From: Fragilaria crotonensis
Lineage: Eukaryota > Bacillariophyta > Fragilariophyceae > Fragilariales > Fragilariaceae
NCBI GenBank assembly: GCA_022925895.1
Contig: JAKSYS010000195.1
Span: 26,591 to 90,590 of the forward strand
Direction of reading: 5' to 3'
DNA: 64,000 nt
The notes beneath the pieces are model-generated. The model was not told the DNA's origin. It did not search any database and worked only from the letters and a program-made list of their open reading frames with translations. Below, piece after piece: positions 21,386 through 32,583 of the stretch. Each line of letters begins with the position of its first letter. Position 1 is the first letter of the stretch. Made by a program: the position numbers and the translations under genes.

Positions 21386-22978
21386 TCAACAGACCAATAA
21401 ACGACGTCGCTTTCTCGTTCTGATTTTCAATTCTTCATCTTGTCGAAGCACCTTTACTTCCCACTCGCGACGCTGACAAACTTTGGAATGTTCCTCAAGA
21501 CAGCTCGCAATTTCTAACAATTCACATTTGCGAGCAATGTCCAAAGCTGTCGACCCTGCCTTATTCCGAACACTCACATCCACCCTGTCGTCATCCAAAA
21601 GCTCACAAACTAAATCCAGCCGGCCCCTGAGGCAAGCCCACATAAGGACTGTGTTGCCATGAGCACCCTGTACATTCACATCCGATTCGTCATGCTTCAA
21701 CAACTCGAGAACAATTTCCCATCGATCCTCTACACTGACCATGTAAAAGGCTGTGCGACCTTTCTTGTCTCGGAGATTCACATCGATCCCCTTGTGTTTC
21801 AACAATTCGCAAACAACAGGTAAAGCACGCTTCATATCACTCCACCAGTGTTCCAAGGAGCACGCAAGGATGAGTGGTGTGCAGCCTTGGTTGTCTTGGG
21901 CATTCACATCCACCTCCTTGCGTTTCAGCAACTCACAAACCATGTCCAAATTTTTTTGGTAGCTTGCAATGGCGAGTGGTGTGCGGCCCCGGTTGTCGTG
22001 GGCATTCGTATCAATCTTCTTGTGTTTCAACAGCGCGCGAGCAATTCCCAAGTGGCCATTTTCACTTGCTCTGATGAGTGGTGTGCAGCCAAACTTATCT
22101 TGGGCATTCACATCCACCTCATGATGCTGCAACAATGCGCAAACGATCAGCAGGCGTCCTTTGTCGCATGCAATGTTAAGTGGTGTGCGGCCATCCACAT
22201 CTCTGATATTCATTATCACCTTTTCTGACTTGTGCTCCAACAACGCGCAAACAATTGCCGAATGTCCCTTGCCGCTTGCAATGCCGAGTGGTGTGTCGGC
22301 ATTCTTGTCTAGGGCATTCACATTCACCTCCTTGTGCCTCAACAACTCGCGAACAATGTCCGAATCTCCGTTTTGGCATGCAATGATGAGTGGTGTACGA
22401 CCTTCATGATCTTGGACATTCACTTCCACCTCCGTGCGTTTTAACAACTCACAAGCAATCCTCGAATGGCCAAGCTCGACTGCAATAAAGAGTGCTGTTC
22501 TGCCTTTGGGACATCGGGAATTGACATTCACCTCTCTGCGTTTCAACAACTCGCAAACAATCCCCAGATGACCGTACATGTATGCAATGATGAGTGCTGT
22601 GTGACCATTTGCATCTCCGATATTCAAATCCACCTCCTTGTGCGTTAACAACTCGCATACAATTGGCAGATGGCAATACAAGCATGCCATCATGAGTGCT
22701 GTGAAACCGTGTACACTGCTGCGGTCGTTCACCATCTCGATCACCTTCTTGTGTTGTAACAACTCGCGAACCAGTTCCAAATCGCCACGTCCGCTTGCAA
22801 TGTAAAGACATGTCCAACTAGTACGGGCACGTGGATCCCAGTTCTTCACATCAGCCCCCTTTAGAATTTGCTCATGTTTACAATGATCAGAGAATGTACA
22901 TCTGGGTGCGCAATTGAGCAAATTGATCTCGTTCCAAAATGTTGTTTCCTGTTCTGAGGAGGAATGCAAAGACGACAT
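21386..22978 (-). CDS. Ankyrin-repeat protein E
   Basis: This is a single exon of 530 residues from the ATG at 22978 (MSSLHSSSEQETTFWNEI). It has the N-terminal cap with NWDPRARTSWTCLYIASG, then 12 full repeats. One contains KSEKVIMNIRD, a longer linker shared with B and F; another has the EHWWSDMKRALP insert. It ends with the VDVSVRNKAGSTALDIARK cap and basic TRKRRRLLVC. A soluble protein-binding role is likely. It has four repeats fewer than C, consistent with repeat loss by recombination within the array. The convergent neighbour is K4. Confidence 0.93.
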   Translation of the reverse strand: MSSLHSSSEQETTFWNEINLLNCAPRCTFSDHCKHEQILKGADVKNWDPRARTSWTCLYIASGRGDLELVRELLQHKKVIEMVNDRSSVHGFTALMMACLYCHLPIVCELLTHKEVDLNIGDANGHTALIIAYMYGHLGIVCELLKRREVNVNSRCPKGRTALFIAVELGHSRIACELLKRTEVEVNVQDHEGRTPLIIACQNGDSDIVRELLRHKEVNVNALDKNADTPLGIASGKGHSAIVCALLEHKSEKVIMNIRDVDGRTPLNIACDKGRLLIVCALLQHHEVDVNAQDKFGCTPLIRASENGHLGIARALLKHKKIDTNAHDNRGRTPLAIASYQKNLDMVCELLKRKEVDVNAQDNQGCTPLILACSLEHWWSDMKRALPVVCELLKHKGIDVNLRDKKGRTAFYMVSVEDRWEIVLELLKHDESDVNVQGAHGNTVLMWACLRGRLDLVCELLDDDRVDVSVRNKAGSTALDIARKCELLEIASCLEEHSKVCQRREWEVKVLRQDEELKIRTRKRRRLLVC

Positions 22979-24189
22979 TGTTCTTTAAGCCCTTTAGTTG
23001 CCAGAGGAGGTCAAATACTCAATGATATGCTACTAGCAAGGGAGGGGTGTGGTGAAAAAAGAGACTGTGCTACTGCTCCAAACGTGTAGTATCTTGTGTA
23101 TTTTCCCGAAATCCATATCTACTACTACTACCGTAGTAGCTACCGGTAGTAGTACATAACGAATCTGAAGGATCCGGTGAAACGTCATTATTTTCGAGTT
23201 TTCGACAACAAAACAAACGAAAGCTCGAAAATTACGACGTTTCCAAAAGGGGAATTTCATTGTAAGTGCTGAGAGGACTCTTAAAATAGTCAGACTTTTC
23301 TTCAAGATCTTTCCCCGTGGTACGTATCATAATACGAAGTATTAGTACGAGTCTACGAGTGTAGCATTATGCTGGTATGTCCGTATTTTAAAATCATGTA
23401 ACCTCACGGAGATATGCTACATACCGGTAGAAGCTTAGATTTGACGATTTGACACCGTAATTTGAAAAAGATGTCCTCATTTTATGAATCGATAAAGCAT
23501 ATTTTATTGTATTCATTACACATGTGACTTCGGCTTGGCTTTGCTTGGCTGCTCCCCATGATCCCATGATCTACAAATCTACAGACCATAGAGCATGAGA
23601 TCCCTCTCTCTCCGAATGCATTTGTTTTTCTCTCCTTCTTGAGTGGATCGTTCATAGTGAATCCAACTTGCAACCGAGATTCATCGTTCCTCTTGTCTTC
23701 CAAAAAATTGCTCAAACTCCATGTGGTTTCGAGCATAACAGAGCCGATATCCAGGGATCTTCACAACAATGTCATTCTCTTCCAACATGTGTCGGCTCAA
23801 AGTCTTGAATACTCCATCAAGCACGCCTCCACACCAGGTGTTTCAAAGACCCTCATTTTAGAGTCAAGCAGTCTCCTTTTTTCAAGTACGCTCTCGGCAG
23901 TAATCTACCGGTACTTCAAGGAAACATCGGCGATTGGGGGGAAAAAAGTACTCCTTCATCATCCTCGTAACTAGTCGAAATGACGGTTCGAGTCGCCGAC
24001 GTCCGAGTCTTCCTCTTGATATAGCGATTAAGAAGATTTTGTGCTTGTTGCTGCCTCCATAAAGGATATGACTTTCGGCAGGACAGAGATGCGATGAGGC
24101 CTTTGCAAGTTCTGGTTCTTCCGCGTCTGGAATCATTCGCGTGGTCCTCCTCAAAATCTTGGCGTTGCTCGTGATCCGCCTCCCATTAC
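22979..24189. other. Upstream region of ANK E; no gene seen
   Basis: This stretch is about 1.2 kb. The first 300 bp share short blocks with other ANK upstream regions (TCATTATTTTCGAGTTTTCGACAACAAAAC-like). The CTACTACTACTACCGTAGTAGC stretch near 23120 is a short palindromic microsatellite. Between 23480 and 24180 no homology to the rest of the window and no credible gene was recognised. It includes the divergent start region of K5. Confidence 0.4.
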
Positions 24190-24870
24190 GAGCGGACGGA
24201 GTTGGGCCTGGCGATTATTTCACCGGTCACGTCACGTGATCATGACAACGACAACAATGTTTGTACTGCTACCGAAGGGCCTGCAACGTACTTGGACTAC
24301 GGCTTGGGGGCGACGTCCAAAGAACGCAATGCAATTCTGTATGACACTTACAAAACAGTGACCGAATTGTGGGCGCCGAGTCGGGTTTTTGTGGAGATGC
24401 ATTTCATGGATGCGATCGATCCTTGTGTTGGTGTCACCAGTGTCGACCGCGATTACTGCCAGGAAGTGTGTGGGATCCATACTATCATGGTATGGGTTAC
24501 TCCTCTACCCATGAATACCACTGAATTTATGCTGTTCAGTACAACACTGAATGATGGTATTGCCGTCATTGCTACTCCTGTCATCGAGTGGCATTACGTA
24601 CAATGAACGAGCCGACTGTCCAGCAGCGCAGGCGCGTCGGGAGCACAAGCGCCATTTGCAAAAGACAACCAGAAATGCTCCGACAGTTGTACATACTGTT
24701 GAACGCCTTTCCACAGCAGAAGTCACATTGGAAGATTGGGTCACGGAGCGCATGCATACAATTTACCAATGCAGTACAGATGTGGCGCCCAAGGGGACGA
24801 ACGATTTGAGATATTGCCGCCAAATGTCGATGACTGCCAAAAAGCATTACGATAGTGTGAGCCAAGTATA
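24190..24870 (+). pseudogene. K-family gene remnant (K5), C-terminal half
   Basis: The frame 24202-24606 gives YLDYGLGATSKERNAILYD, TYKTVTEL and AIDPCVGVTSVDRDYCQE, matching K4 (FDYDLGATAKERHAILYD). The next frame contains TVERLSTAEVTLEDWVTERMH and ends near the usual C-terminus. The N-terminal half is missing. It converges on ANK F. Stops and frame changes make it a pseudogene. Confidence 0.55.
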
Positions 24871-25276
24871 TAAATCCTTAACTCGGAATAGAATACGATC
24901 AACAATATTCAGAGTCCATTGAGACGATGTTTCACACTAATGAAAGTTAATGTTTATGTATCTAGAATCGCAAGCTCCGCCTACAGACCCAGTCTGCCTG
25001 CGGCAGGTATCCCAGTGCTTTATTCATGAATGTTGTTGTGTTTTTCCAAAGAAACTGATGGCAATGCTTGCCACATCTCGTTGATGCTTTGGATAGTACG
25101 TGAAGGGGGCATGCCATCAGGATGAAGAAATCAAGCCATCGCTCAATACCAATTCGGGAAAAGCGGCACCAGCCAGACACGAGTCAAACGCCCATACACG
25201 AATGACCATGGGACATCACACATCAGTTTTCTCCTCAGGCAGCAGGCAAGGGCTACTTCGGCAATTCATCTTGTCA
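24871..25276. other. Spacer between K5 and ANK F, with the shared 3' block
   Basis: It contains ATCTAGAATCGCAAGC, GAAACTGATGGCAATGC, the GATGAAGAAATCAAGCCATCG version of the shared block near 25120-25145 and CGAATGACCATGGGACATCAC. No gene was found. Confidence 0.45.
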
Positions 25277-26866
25277 TCAGTCTGATAGACGACGCCGCTT
25301 TCTTTCTCTGTTGTTCAACTCCTCAGGTTGGCGAAGCACCTTCGCTTTCCACTCGCAACGCCGACAAACTTTGTAATAATCCTCGAGACGGCGTACAATT
25401 TCAAACAATTCGCATTTGCGTGCAACGTCCAAAGCTGTCGATCCTGCTTTATTCCGAACACTCACATCCACCCTGGCGTCATCCAATAGCTCACAAACCA
25501 CATCCAAGCGGCCCCGAAGGGTAGCCCAGATTAGGGCTGTGTTGCCATGAGCACCTTGTACATTCACATCCAATTCGCCATGCTCCAACAACTCGAGAAC
25601 GATTTCCCTTCGATCATCTACACTCGCCAAGTAAAAGGCTGTACGACCCTTTTTGTCTCGGCGATTCACATCGATCCCCTCTTTTTTCAACAACTCCCTA
25701 GCAATAAGTAAAGCACGCTTCATATCACTCCACCAGTGTTCCATGGAGCATGCAAGGATGAGTGGTGTGAGGCCTTGGTTATCTTGGGCATTCACATCTA
25801 CCTCGTTGCGTTTCAGCAACTCGCAAACGATGTCCAAATGTTTTTTGTAGCTTGCAATGGCGAGTGGTGTTCGGCCACGATTGTCGTGGGCGTTCGCATC
25901 CAACTTCTTGTGTTTCAACAGCTCGCGAACAATACCCAGATGGACATTTTCACTTGCACTGAGGATTGGTGTACGGCCGTACTTATCTTGGGCATTCACA
26001 TCCACCTCACGATGCTGCAACAATGCGTTGACGATTCTCACGAGTCCTTCGGCGCATGCCATCATGAGTGGCGTGCGGCCATCCACATCTCTGATATTCA
26101 CCATCACCTTTTCCGACTTGTGGTGCAACAACACGCGAACGATTCCCGCATGTCCACCCCTGCATGCAATTTGGAGTGGTGTGTCGGCATACTTGTCTTG
26201 GGCATTTACATTCACCTCCTTGCGCCTCAACAACTCGCGAACAATATCCAAACTTCCATTTTTGCATGCAATGATGAGTGGTGTACGACCGTCATAGTCT
26301 TGGACATTCACTTCCACCTCCACGTGATTTAACCACTCAGAAACAATCCCCGCATGGCCAAACGTGCTTGCAATGGTGAGTCCTGTTTCACCGCTTGCAT
26401 CTCTGATCTTCACATCCAACTCTTTGCGTTTCAATAACTCGCGAACTATCCCCACATGGCCAGAGATGATTGCACCAGTGAGTGCTGTCATATTGTTTGC
26501 ACCTCTGATATTCAAATTAACCTCCTTGTGCTTCAACAACTCGCAAACGATTGGGAGATGGCCAAACAAGCATGCCATCATGAGTGCTGTAATGCCGTGT
26601 ACACAGCTGCGGCCATTCACCGCCTTGATCACCTCCTTGTGTTGTAACAACTCGCGAACCATTTCCAAATCGCCGAGTCCGCTTGCAATATAAAGACACG
26701 TCCAACTAGTACGTTCACATGGATCCCAGTTCTTCACGTCAGCCTCCCGTCGAATTTGAAGGTGTTCAAGACGATCCCAGTATGGATAGCCGGGTGGATG
26801 TACGAGCGACTTGATCTTGTTCCAGAACCTTGTTTTCTGTCCCGAGGAGGAATCCGAAGACGACAT
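25277..26866 (-). CDS. Ankyrin-repeat protein F
   Basis: This is a single exon of 529 residues from the ATG at 26866 (MSSSDSSSGQKTRFWNKI). It has the cap NWDPCERTSWTCLYIASG, 12 repeats including the KSEKVMVNIRD linker and the EHWWSDMKRALL insert, the VDVSVRNKAGSTALDVARK cap and basic RERKRRRLSD. It is the same length as E and similar in repeat order, but repeats 2-3 (TALTGAIISGHVGIV, KELDVKIRDASG) resemble those of B and J, so the gene is mosaic. A protein-binding role is likely, partner unknown. Confidence 0.93.
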   Translation of the reverse strand: MSSSDSSSGQKTRFWNKIKSLVHPPGYPYWDRLEHLQIRREADVKNWDPCERTSWTCLYIASGLGDLEMVRELLQHKEVIKAVNGRSCVHGITALMMACLFGHLPIVCELLKHKEVNLNIRGANNMTALTGAIISGHVGIVRELLKRKELDVKIRDASGETGLTIASTFGHAGIVSEWLNHVEVEVNVQDYDGRTPLIIACKNGSLDIVRELLRRKEVNVNAQDKYADTPLQIACRGGHAGIVRVLLHHKSEKVMVNIRDVDGRTPLMMACAEGLVRIVNALLQHREVDVNAQDKYGRTPILSASENVHLGIVRELLKHKKLDANAHDNRGRTPLAIASYKKHLDIVCELLKRNEVDVNAQDNQGLTPLILACSMEHWWSDMKRALLIARELLKKEGIDVNRRDKKGRTAFYLASVDDRREIVLELLEHGELDVNVQGAHGNTALIWATLRGRLDVVCELLDDARVDVSVRNKAGSTALDVARKCELFEIVRRLEDYYKVCRRCEWKAKVLRQPEELNNRERKRRRLSD

Positions 26867-27744
26867 TGCTCTATTGGTCCTTTAGTTGCCAGAGTAGGTC
26901 AACCGGTAGCACTCAATGATATGATAGCCTAGTAGGAGGGGTTGTGGTGACTGGTGACTATCAAGAACGTGTGTCTTATGCGCTTATGCGCCTCTTAGAT
27001 TGTGTGAAAGTTTCTACTACTGTACCTGGGACATGCGGCATTCCTTCTTAAACTTTGTCAGCAGTCAATTCGGGAGTTATTGGATGCATAGAACGGCTAT
27101 TACAACGTTATTAAATAACGTCTTGAAGGTAATCTTGCGTACCCAGAATCCAATCGAGCTCGCCAGTCACACCCCAACAACTTTCTGAGAGACAACAATC
27201 TTCAACACGCTTCCAGCGAAGAGGACGATTTGCAAAACATCTTCGGACGAAGAAGACATGCGAAGAAGGTTTTGCAGTGACACACGCAAAAACATTCTAC
27301 GTTGGTTCAGTGTGCAACATATACCAGACCTGACTTGTATGTGAACACCTTCTTCGACGACTTAAGTAGAAAACGACATCCAACGAAGAAGGTTTCTTCA
27401 CACGAAGAAGATTTGGAAGCAGGCTTCTTCGGGCGAAGATGGTCCTTTCAACATTCTTCGTTCATAAGAAGGTTTCGGAAACGCGCAAGCCAAGCTCACG
27501 AGCGCGAGTCTGACATTTTCGGTATGCTCAAAAATATTTTGCCGTTATCCATCATTGGTTTTAAAAACAGTCAACGGCAAAAGACGGTTATTCTTTCCGT
27601 ATTGAGAAGAATTTCCGCATGTCCCTGGTATATGGTGTATGTCATAGTACCGGTATAAAGCTACCTCTACTAGCTACCATGCATGCTTGTAGAGAGCATA
27701 AAGACTACCGGTAGAAACCTGCGCTTTTACTGAATACTCCAGTA
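26867..27744. other. Upstream region of ANK F; GAAGAAG-rich stretch
   Basis: The array ends here on the left of a ~6-kb transposon-rich gap. From about 27215 to 27485 the sequence is rich in GAAGAAG and CTTCTTC motifs spaced irregularly. Nothing resembling a K gene is present. No credible gene was found. Confidence 0.45.
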
Positions 27745-28101
27745 CTAGTACTTGATTCGGCGAGTTCCAAAGATGAATCGCCCATCGGCTATGGTACGAC
27801 GACCGTAGGACTCGTTCATATCTCTGATGTCCTTCTCGTTCAAACTGATAAGGTCTTCAAAGGTTCCGAATCCTTCTTGCTGGATCCGCTCACGCATTGC
27901 CGCGTTCGTAAATCCAATCCACTGCAATGCAGTGTCCATCAGGTTCTCAAGTGCTGGTACCTCCTCAGGAGGCACATCGACGTTGACGTCGTCAGCTGCA
28001 GGTCCGATGATATCCATGGTTCGTTGATAGTCTGTGGACACAACGTTGAAATTAGTAAGCTGCAATAGCGACCACAAGGGCCATCGACACTTCTGTCGCA
28101 T
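27745..28101 (-). pseudogene. Retrotransposon gag-like N-terminal fragment (SAM-like)
   Basis: This short frame encodes ALQWIGFTNAAMRERIQQ, GFGTFEDLISLNEKDIRDM and SYGRRTIADGRFIFGTRR. The pattern of a helical bundle with EKDIRD and a basic end is one I associate with gag-like N-terminal proteins common in diatom retrotransposons; this is from memory and not tested. No polymerase follows, so it is a fragment. A hypothetical small cellular protein with a SAM-like fold is an alternative. Confidence 0.5.
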
Positions 28102-28616
28102 GTCTCAGGCGTGACGAATACGCTCTACCTCGGAGTGAGTGATCAGCTCTCTCTTATTGCCTCATAGCCAAACTGACATACATCAGTTCAACCTTTCATG
28201 TGTACGTCGGTGATTGTTCGTCTACGATCCCATCAGAACATCACACATGCACTCTTCTCATTTCGTCACCAATGCACCATTCATAGGCTACTATTGGGTC
28301 TGATAAACCATGTAAAGTAAGCGGGTAGCAACGTTCCCTTATCATTGTAGACTAACTTCGAGATTAAACGATAAAGCGTTCTCGATAAAAGAGTGAGCTA
28401 AACATTGCAATGAATTGCAATGTCTTGCCATTAGGGACTCAGTCATACCACGACCTGGGACATCCGGAATTCTTTCTTATTCGGTTGTAGGGTTACACAG
28501 ATATATAGTACGTAAATAATATGTGAAATTTTATTATAATATGAAACTGCTGTATATGTTCATGTTTATGTCGGAAGAGTATTGGCTAGCGTGCGAGCCA
28601 GCATGGCATCGTGGCG
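28102..28616. other. Intergenic; no gene seen
   Basis: The stretch is AT-rich with no recognisable coding or repeat structure apart from short repeats of GAATTGCAATG (near 28410). Confidence 0.4.
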
Positions 28617-28660
28617 AACTTATTTACGAGAAGAAATCTTCTCGTGAACTTATTTCTGGG
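28617..28660. repeat. Palindromic minisatellite unit, left of the RVT-like ORF
   Basis: It holds ACTTATTTACGAGAAGAAATCTTCTCGTGAACTTATTT, the same unit that is repeated at 29630-29875 beyond the ORF. TTCTCGT and ACGAGAA flank GAACTTATTT as a small inverted repeat. Confidence 0.6.
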
Positions 28661-28677
28661 AATCACATGCCAAGGCC

Positions 28678-29496
28678 ATGAAACGATCTATTCATCGTCG
28701 CATCCATCTTTCGAAACTCGTACATGATTGTCTTCCAACGAATAGTATGAGAAACCGCATGGATTCCGGTAAACGAACGTGCCCATTATGCTCGTGTGAC
28801 AGTGAAACAAGGGATCATATTATTCGATGCCAGGCGGCGGCTCGGTCACATTGGCGCACTGCATTGCAGACACGATTACAATCCTTTCACGATCAAGCAC
28901 AGACAAGCCCTCTCCTTCGACACCTCCTTCAAGAGGCATTGCAACAATGGTTTCAGACGGACGACGATATAGTAGTATCGCCGATATTCTATCCCGTGGA
29001 GCTTCGGGAAATTATTCGTCAGCAGAACGATATTGGGTGGCGTCAAATATTTAATGGGAGATTTAGTAAAGAATGGAGTATTGCGCAGGACGCATATTAT
29101 CGACGAGTGTTACCTAAACCCGGTGGTACACTGGCTCGGCGATCTGGAGCTCGTTGGCAGCGTCAACTTATTTTGGCTGTATGGGACTGGTGGTTCGAAC
29201 TCTGGAAATCTCGCAACGAGGATGTTCACGGAGCAGATCAGCGCACGCAGGCCGAAGCTCAGCGTCGAGAAGTGACTCGCAGACTAGGGGAAATATATGA
29301 TCAACGGTCACAATTGGAGCCTCAGGTTCAGCAATTGTTGCTACCCACCCTTCAGGATCATATTCAACGACCCACTTGGGTTAATCACAACTGGCTCGCA
29401 GTTAACGCCAACATTTTCCGAGAGAGCATGCGCCGAGCTAGATCAAGAGCAATCCAAGGGGTCAGGTCAATTCGCACATACTTCACTCCCGTGTGA
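28678..29496 (+). CDS. Reverse-transcriptase-associated zinc-binding (zf-RVT-like) protein, retrotransposon C-terminal part
   Basis: This 272-residue open frame starts at an ATG. Residues ~10-55 (KLVHDCLPTNSMRN, then CPLCSCDSETRDHIIRC) fit the CX2C...HX4C pattern of the zinc-binding domain that follows the RT of non-LTR retrotransposons. The rest is rich in Trp and basic residues (WDWWFELWKSRNEDVHG), as in the C-terminal region of such elements. No RT catalytic domain lies upstream, so it is either a 5'-truncated insertion or a domesticated stand-alone ORF. It is flanked on both sides by the same palindromic minisatellite unit. A K-gene or ANK relationship is not seen. Confidence 0.55.
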   Translation: MKRSIHRRIHLSKLVHDCLPTNSMRNRMDSGKRTCPLCSCDSETRDHIIRCQAAARSHWRTALQTRLQSFHDQAQTSPLLRHLLQEALQQWFQTDDDIVVSPIFYPVELREIIRQQNDIGWRQIFNGRFSKEWSIAQDAYYRRVLPKPGGTLARRSGARWQRQLILAVWDWWFELWKSRNEDVHGADQRTQAEAQRREVTRRLGEIYDQRSQLEPQVQQLLLPTLQDHIQRPTWVNHNWLAVNANIFRESMRRARSRAIQGVRSIRTYFTPV

Positions 29497-29629
29497 CTGG
29501 AGTGTCTTTTTCTTTTTTGAGACACACTTTTTATTGGACGGTACCCTCGCAGAGTATTGTTCAATCGTGTGAGTCGAGTCTTCTAGTCAGCGAGGATAGC
29601 GGCAGCACGTTAAATGATTTTAGGTTTTT

Positions 29630-29875
29630 TTTTTCTCGTGAACTTATTTACGAGAAGAATTCTTCTCGTGAACTTATTCGTAGGAAGAAATCTTCTTATG
29701 AACTTATTTAGGAGAAGATTTCATCTTATCAATACACATTCTTGTAGAAGTCTTACTTAAAAACAAGAAGGTATCTAATCGTGAACTTATCTACGAGAAG
29801 AAATCTTCTCATCAACTTATTCATGAGGAGCTTTCTAATCGTGGACTTATTTAGGAGAAGAAATTACCTCCGAGC
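29630..29875. repeat. Palindromic minisatellite (TTCTCGTGAACTTATTTACGAGAA type)
   Basis: About six imperfect, irregularly spaced units of CGTGAACTTATTTACGAGAAGAA and its variants (CTTATGAACTTATTTAGGAG and similar). Each unit can form a small hairpin. One to two further units lie at 28617-28660, left of the zinc-binding ORF. Confidence 0.75.
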
Positions 29876-31050
29876 CTGCCAAGCCCCCATTTGCAGTCAT
29901 GACGTCAGCCAGCCTCCAACTAGCTACGTTCATTAATTTAACGGTCGTGTGTTCACGTGACTCGATTTGATAGCCCTAAAATCTCTCGGTAAAGTGAGGG
30001 TCAAGAAGGAATTCCGGATGTCCCTGATGACCCGTACTATATGATAGTCACCCATGAATCACGGTAACCATACGTCCCCGTACAGTGTCTTTTCTTCGGA
30101 AAAATCTGATCAGAACCTGCGACGTGTGTATCCACTGCAGCGTCGAAACCAGTATGCCTACGTTCTTGCCCTGCTGAGTTTTGTCACCCCGTGGCCGACC
30201 CCACTCAGTCTTGGGCTAATTTGTGGTGTACGGGAGTACTTGCTATTTGAGACTGTTTGTTTGGCGTTGCTGGGCTTGCTCCCCAGCTGTAATCTTGCAC
30301 CATGTCCCCGGGTTTTTTGTTTCCCGAGGGGTGGGCGGGTGGTATTTTAGAACTTAGTTATCACTAGGCTGCGGCGATGATGGTTTGCACGATTTCACTT
30401 GTTCAGTAAAATTGTGAGAGGCCTGTATTTCGGTACAGGGCTCCAACTTCATCTCCCTTCGTTATCGGGTGGTTGGGGGTGACTGGCCGATTCGGTCCGT
30501 CACGATCGTGTCGTTTTAGGTCGGGGCCAAAACTGCTGCCGTAGTACGGCGTCTTCCCCCATTCTCCTGGATTCCTAGCTTGCTGTTTCCCACTGTACGG
30601 TATTTTGTACCGTTCCCGAGGTCGATTCCGTTGTAGGACTGTACCGCCTCATCGCGCTGCCACTTCTTCAGACCTTGTTAGGCTGTTAGGCCCGTTCCAA
30701 CCGTCGCAGAATCGGCCGCAAATTCAGCCGCAATTTTTATTCGAACGAGTCAAAATTTTCTGCCGCTAAATAAATAGCGCTGCGGCTGAATAACCTCCTG
30801 GCTGTTTGGGGGGAGGTTTTTCAGCCGCAGAAATCCGGGTTTTCTAAAATCAGCCGCAGGAATCCGGGTTTTCTTATATAACTTGACGAAGGAATTAGGA
30901 GGAGGTTGTGTACTGTGTACGAGATGCGTTGCTACGGCTTACAGACTTACAGTACCACACCACACCGCTCCTCCCTTCAGCATAACGTTTGATTTGCAGT
31001 TCACTCTTCGTCTTGTTCGTATGCATACATAGTGCTGGTACACGAGCAAT
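29876..31050. other. Intergenic transposon-like debris; no gene seen
   Basis: The region contains a GC-richer stretch (30180-30660) without a credible ORF. The motif CAGCCGCAGAAATCCGGGTTTTCT is present in two near copies (30825-30870), and GCTGCGGCTGAA palindromes lie near 30779. Possible remnants of other elements, unidentified. Confidence 0.35.
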
Positions 31051-31528
31051 GGGGTTGCGGGAAACACCGATTTTTCAATACAGTTCCCTCAACCCCGAAA
31101 AATTCCGGCGTGATACAGTTCAGTACTGGTATCAGTATAGACTGAAATAAAGAGTATGAATAAGAATATAGCAACAGTATATATATTCAACTACGTATAA
31201 AATGAAATAATATATTTGATTGCGTGTGCTGATTCCTCCAAAAACCCAGCATTGTACTCTGTAATACACTATGAATAGAGAACACCGTTTCCCGGCTTCG
31301 TAACGGCGTCTTGGATTGCTTCCATTCGAACTGCTCGTATAGCGTATGATCGTGTATGATATATATGATATATGCATACGTGTCATACCTATGAGCATGT
31401 ACGAAACGCGACGGACAAAGCCGGCAGCGTTTTTAGGGGATGCGGGAAACAGCTGGTATCGATTTGTTGTTTCGCACTATTATCGAAAAACGCAGCTCGA
31501 CAAAAATGGCGTCTGTCAGAGAATTTTC

Positions 31529-31600
31529 GAGTTGTCCGGAGGATTTTTGAGTTGTCCGGAGGATTTTTGAGTTGTCCTGAGGATTTTTGAGTTGTCCTAC
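31529..31600. repeat. 20-bp tandem repeat (GAGTTGTCCGGAGGATTTTT)
   Basis: Three full and one partial copy lie in direct tandem inside the foldback element; later copies read GTCCTGAGG instead of GTCCGGAGG. Confidence 0.9.
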
Positions 31601-31827
31601 TGGATCACTTCTTAACCCTATTTTTTGTAGCTTCTCGTATAAGTCTACAGGGATTATAAAGAAGTGATCCCAATTCCGGATCACTCATTTCTTGAAATGA
31701 CTTTTCGGAGCGATTTGACTTTTTGAAACTCGTTTCAGAGCATGAAATAACTTTTACATGGACCACTCGCCTACTGACACTCCTACACACCCTAGTACTC
31801 AGTACCGCAATGCATTAGGGATACGCT

Positions 31828-31905
31828 CTCGGACAACTGCTCGGATCACTCGGACAACTTCTCGGATCACTCGGACAACTTCTCGGATCACTCGGACAAC
31901 TTCGT
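31828..31905. repeat. 21-bp tandem repeat (core CTCGGACAACTTCTCGGATC)
   Basis: Nearly four copies in tandem in the same foldback element. The core CGGACAACT is the reverse complement of AGTTGTCCG in the array at 31529, so the element centre is itself roughly symmetrical. Confidence 0.85.
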
Positions 31906-32354
31906 ATATGCATCTCGAATCCGTGTCGAGTTCTCTCTGACGCAATAGCGTGACATCAGAGAATCAATTCCAGCCGGTTCCCGCAACCCCTAAAAATGCT
32001 GCCGGCTTTGTCTTCGCGTTTCTTACATGCTCATCCTAGGTATGACATATACGCATATATCATACGATCATACACTATACGAGCTATCCCATGGACGAGA
32101 TCAAAGACGCCGTTACGAAGCCGGGACAACGGTGTTCTCTACTAGCGTAGAGTACACTACTTGCACTGGGTTTTTGGAGGAAGCAGCACACGTAATCAAG
32201 TATATATTATTTCATTTTATACGTAACTACGTAACTAGTGGGTACTAGTTACTAGTACCTCCCAATTGGTCGGACTTTTGGAATACGTGTACGGTATGGG
32301 TTGTGCACGGTTGTGTGTACTGTTTGTACAGTTCAGTACTATACGCAAGTAGTG

Positions 32355-32583
32355 CAGTACCCCAGAGTGGTCACACTCCGTAACAGACGCACGCACTGAC
32401 GCAACTACGTATATGCAAATCTTACCGACATCGCTTACGGAGTACTCCAGTATGCATGTATGACATATATGCTCCGAGTATGAGACAGTATTCATTTGAT
32501 CCAGTACCCCAGAGTGGTCATACTCCGTAACAGACGGACTCACGCACGCACACACACAATTAATTTATAATATAGTAGGATGC
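32355..32583. repeat. Dispersed repeat, two copies (CAGTACCCCAGAGTGGTCA)
   Basis: Two copies of a unit starting CAGTACCCCAGAGTGGTCA and leading to CTCCGTAACAGACG lie at 32355 and 32502. The second continues through an ACGCAC-rich tract to AATTTATAATATAGTAGGAT. The longer form (32482-32583) recurs at 43440-43555 upstream of ANK C'. Confidence 0.8.

Noticed and set aside
23482-24154. Several ~80-110 codon frames upstream of ANK E
   Set aside because: Overlapping frames on both strands with no homology in the window and mostly without ATG starts.
30054-30350. 98-codon plus-strand open frame
   Set aside because: No recognisable domain, no neighbouring signals and unusual composition; likely chance in a GC-richer stretch.
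31529-31905. Short direct repeats resembling a CRISPR array
   Set aside because: The repeats are immediately adjacent without unique spacers; they are minisatellites in a foldback element in a eukaryotic genome.
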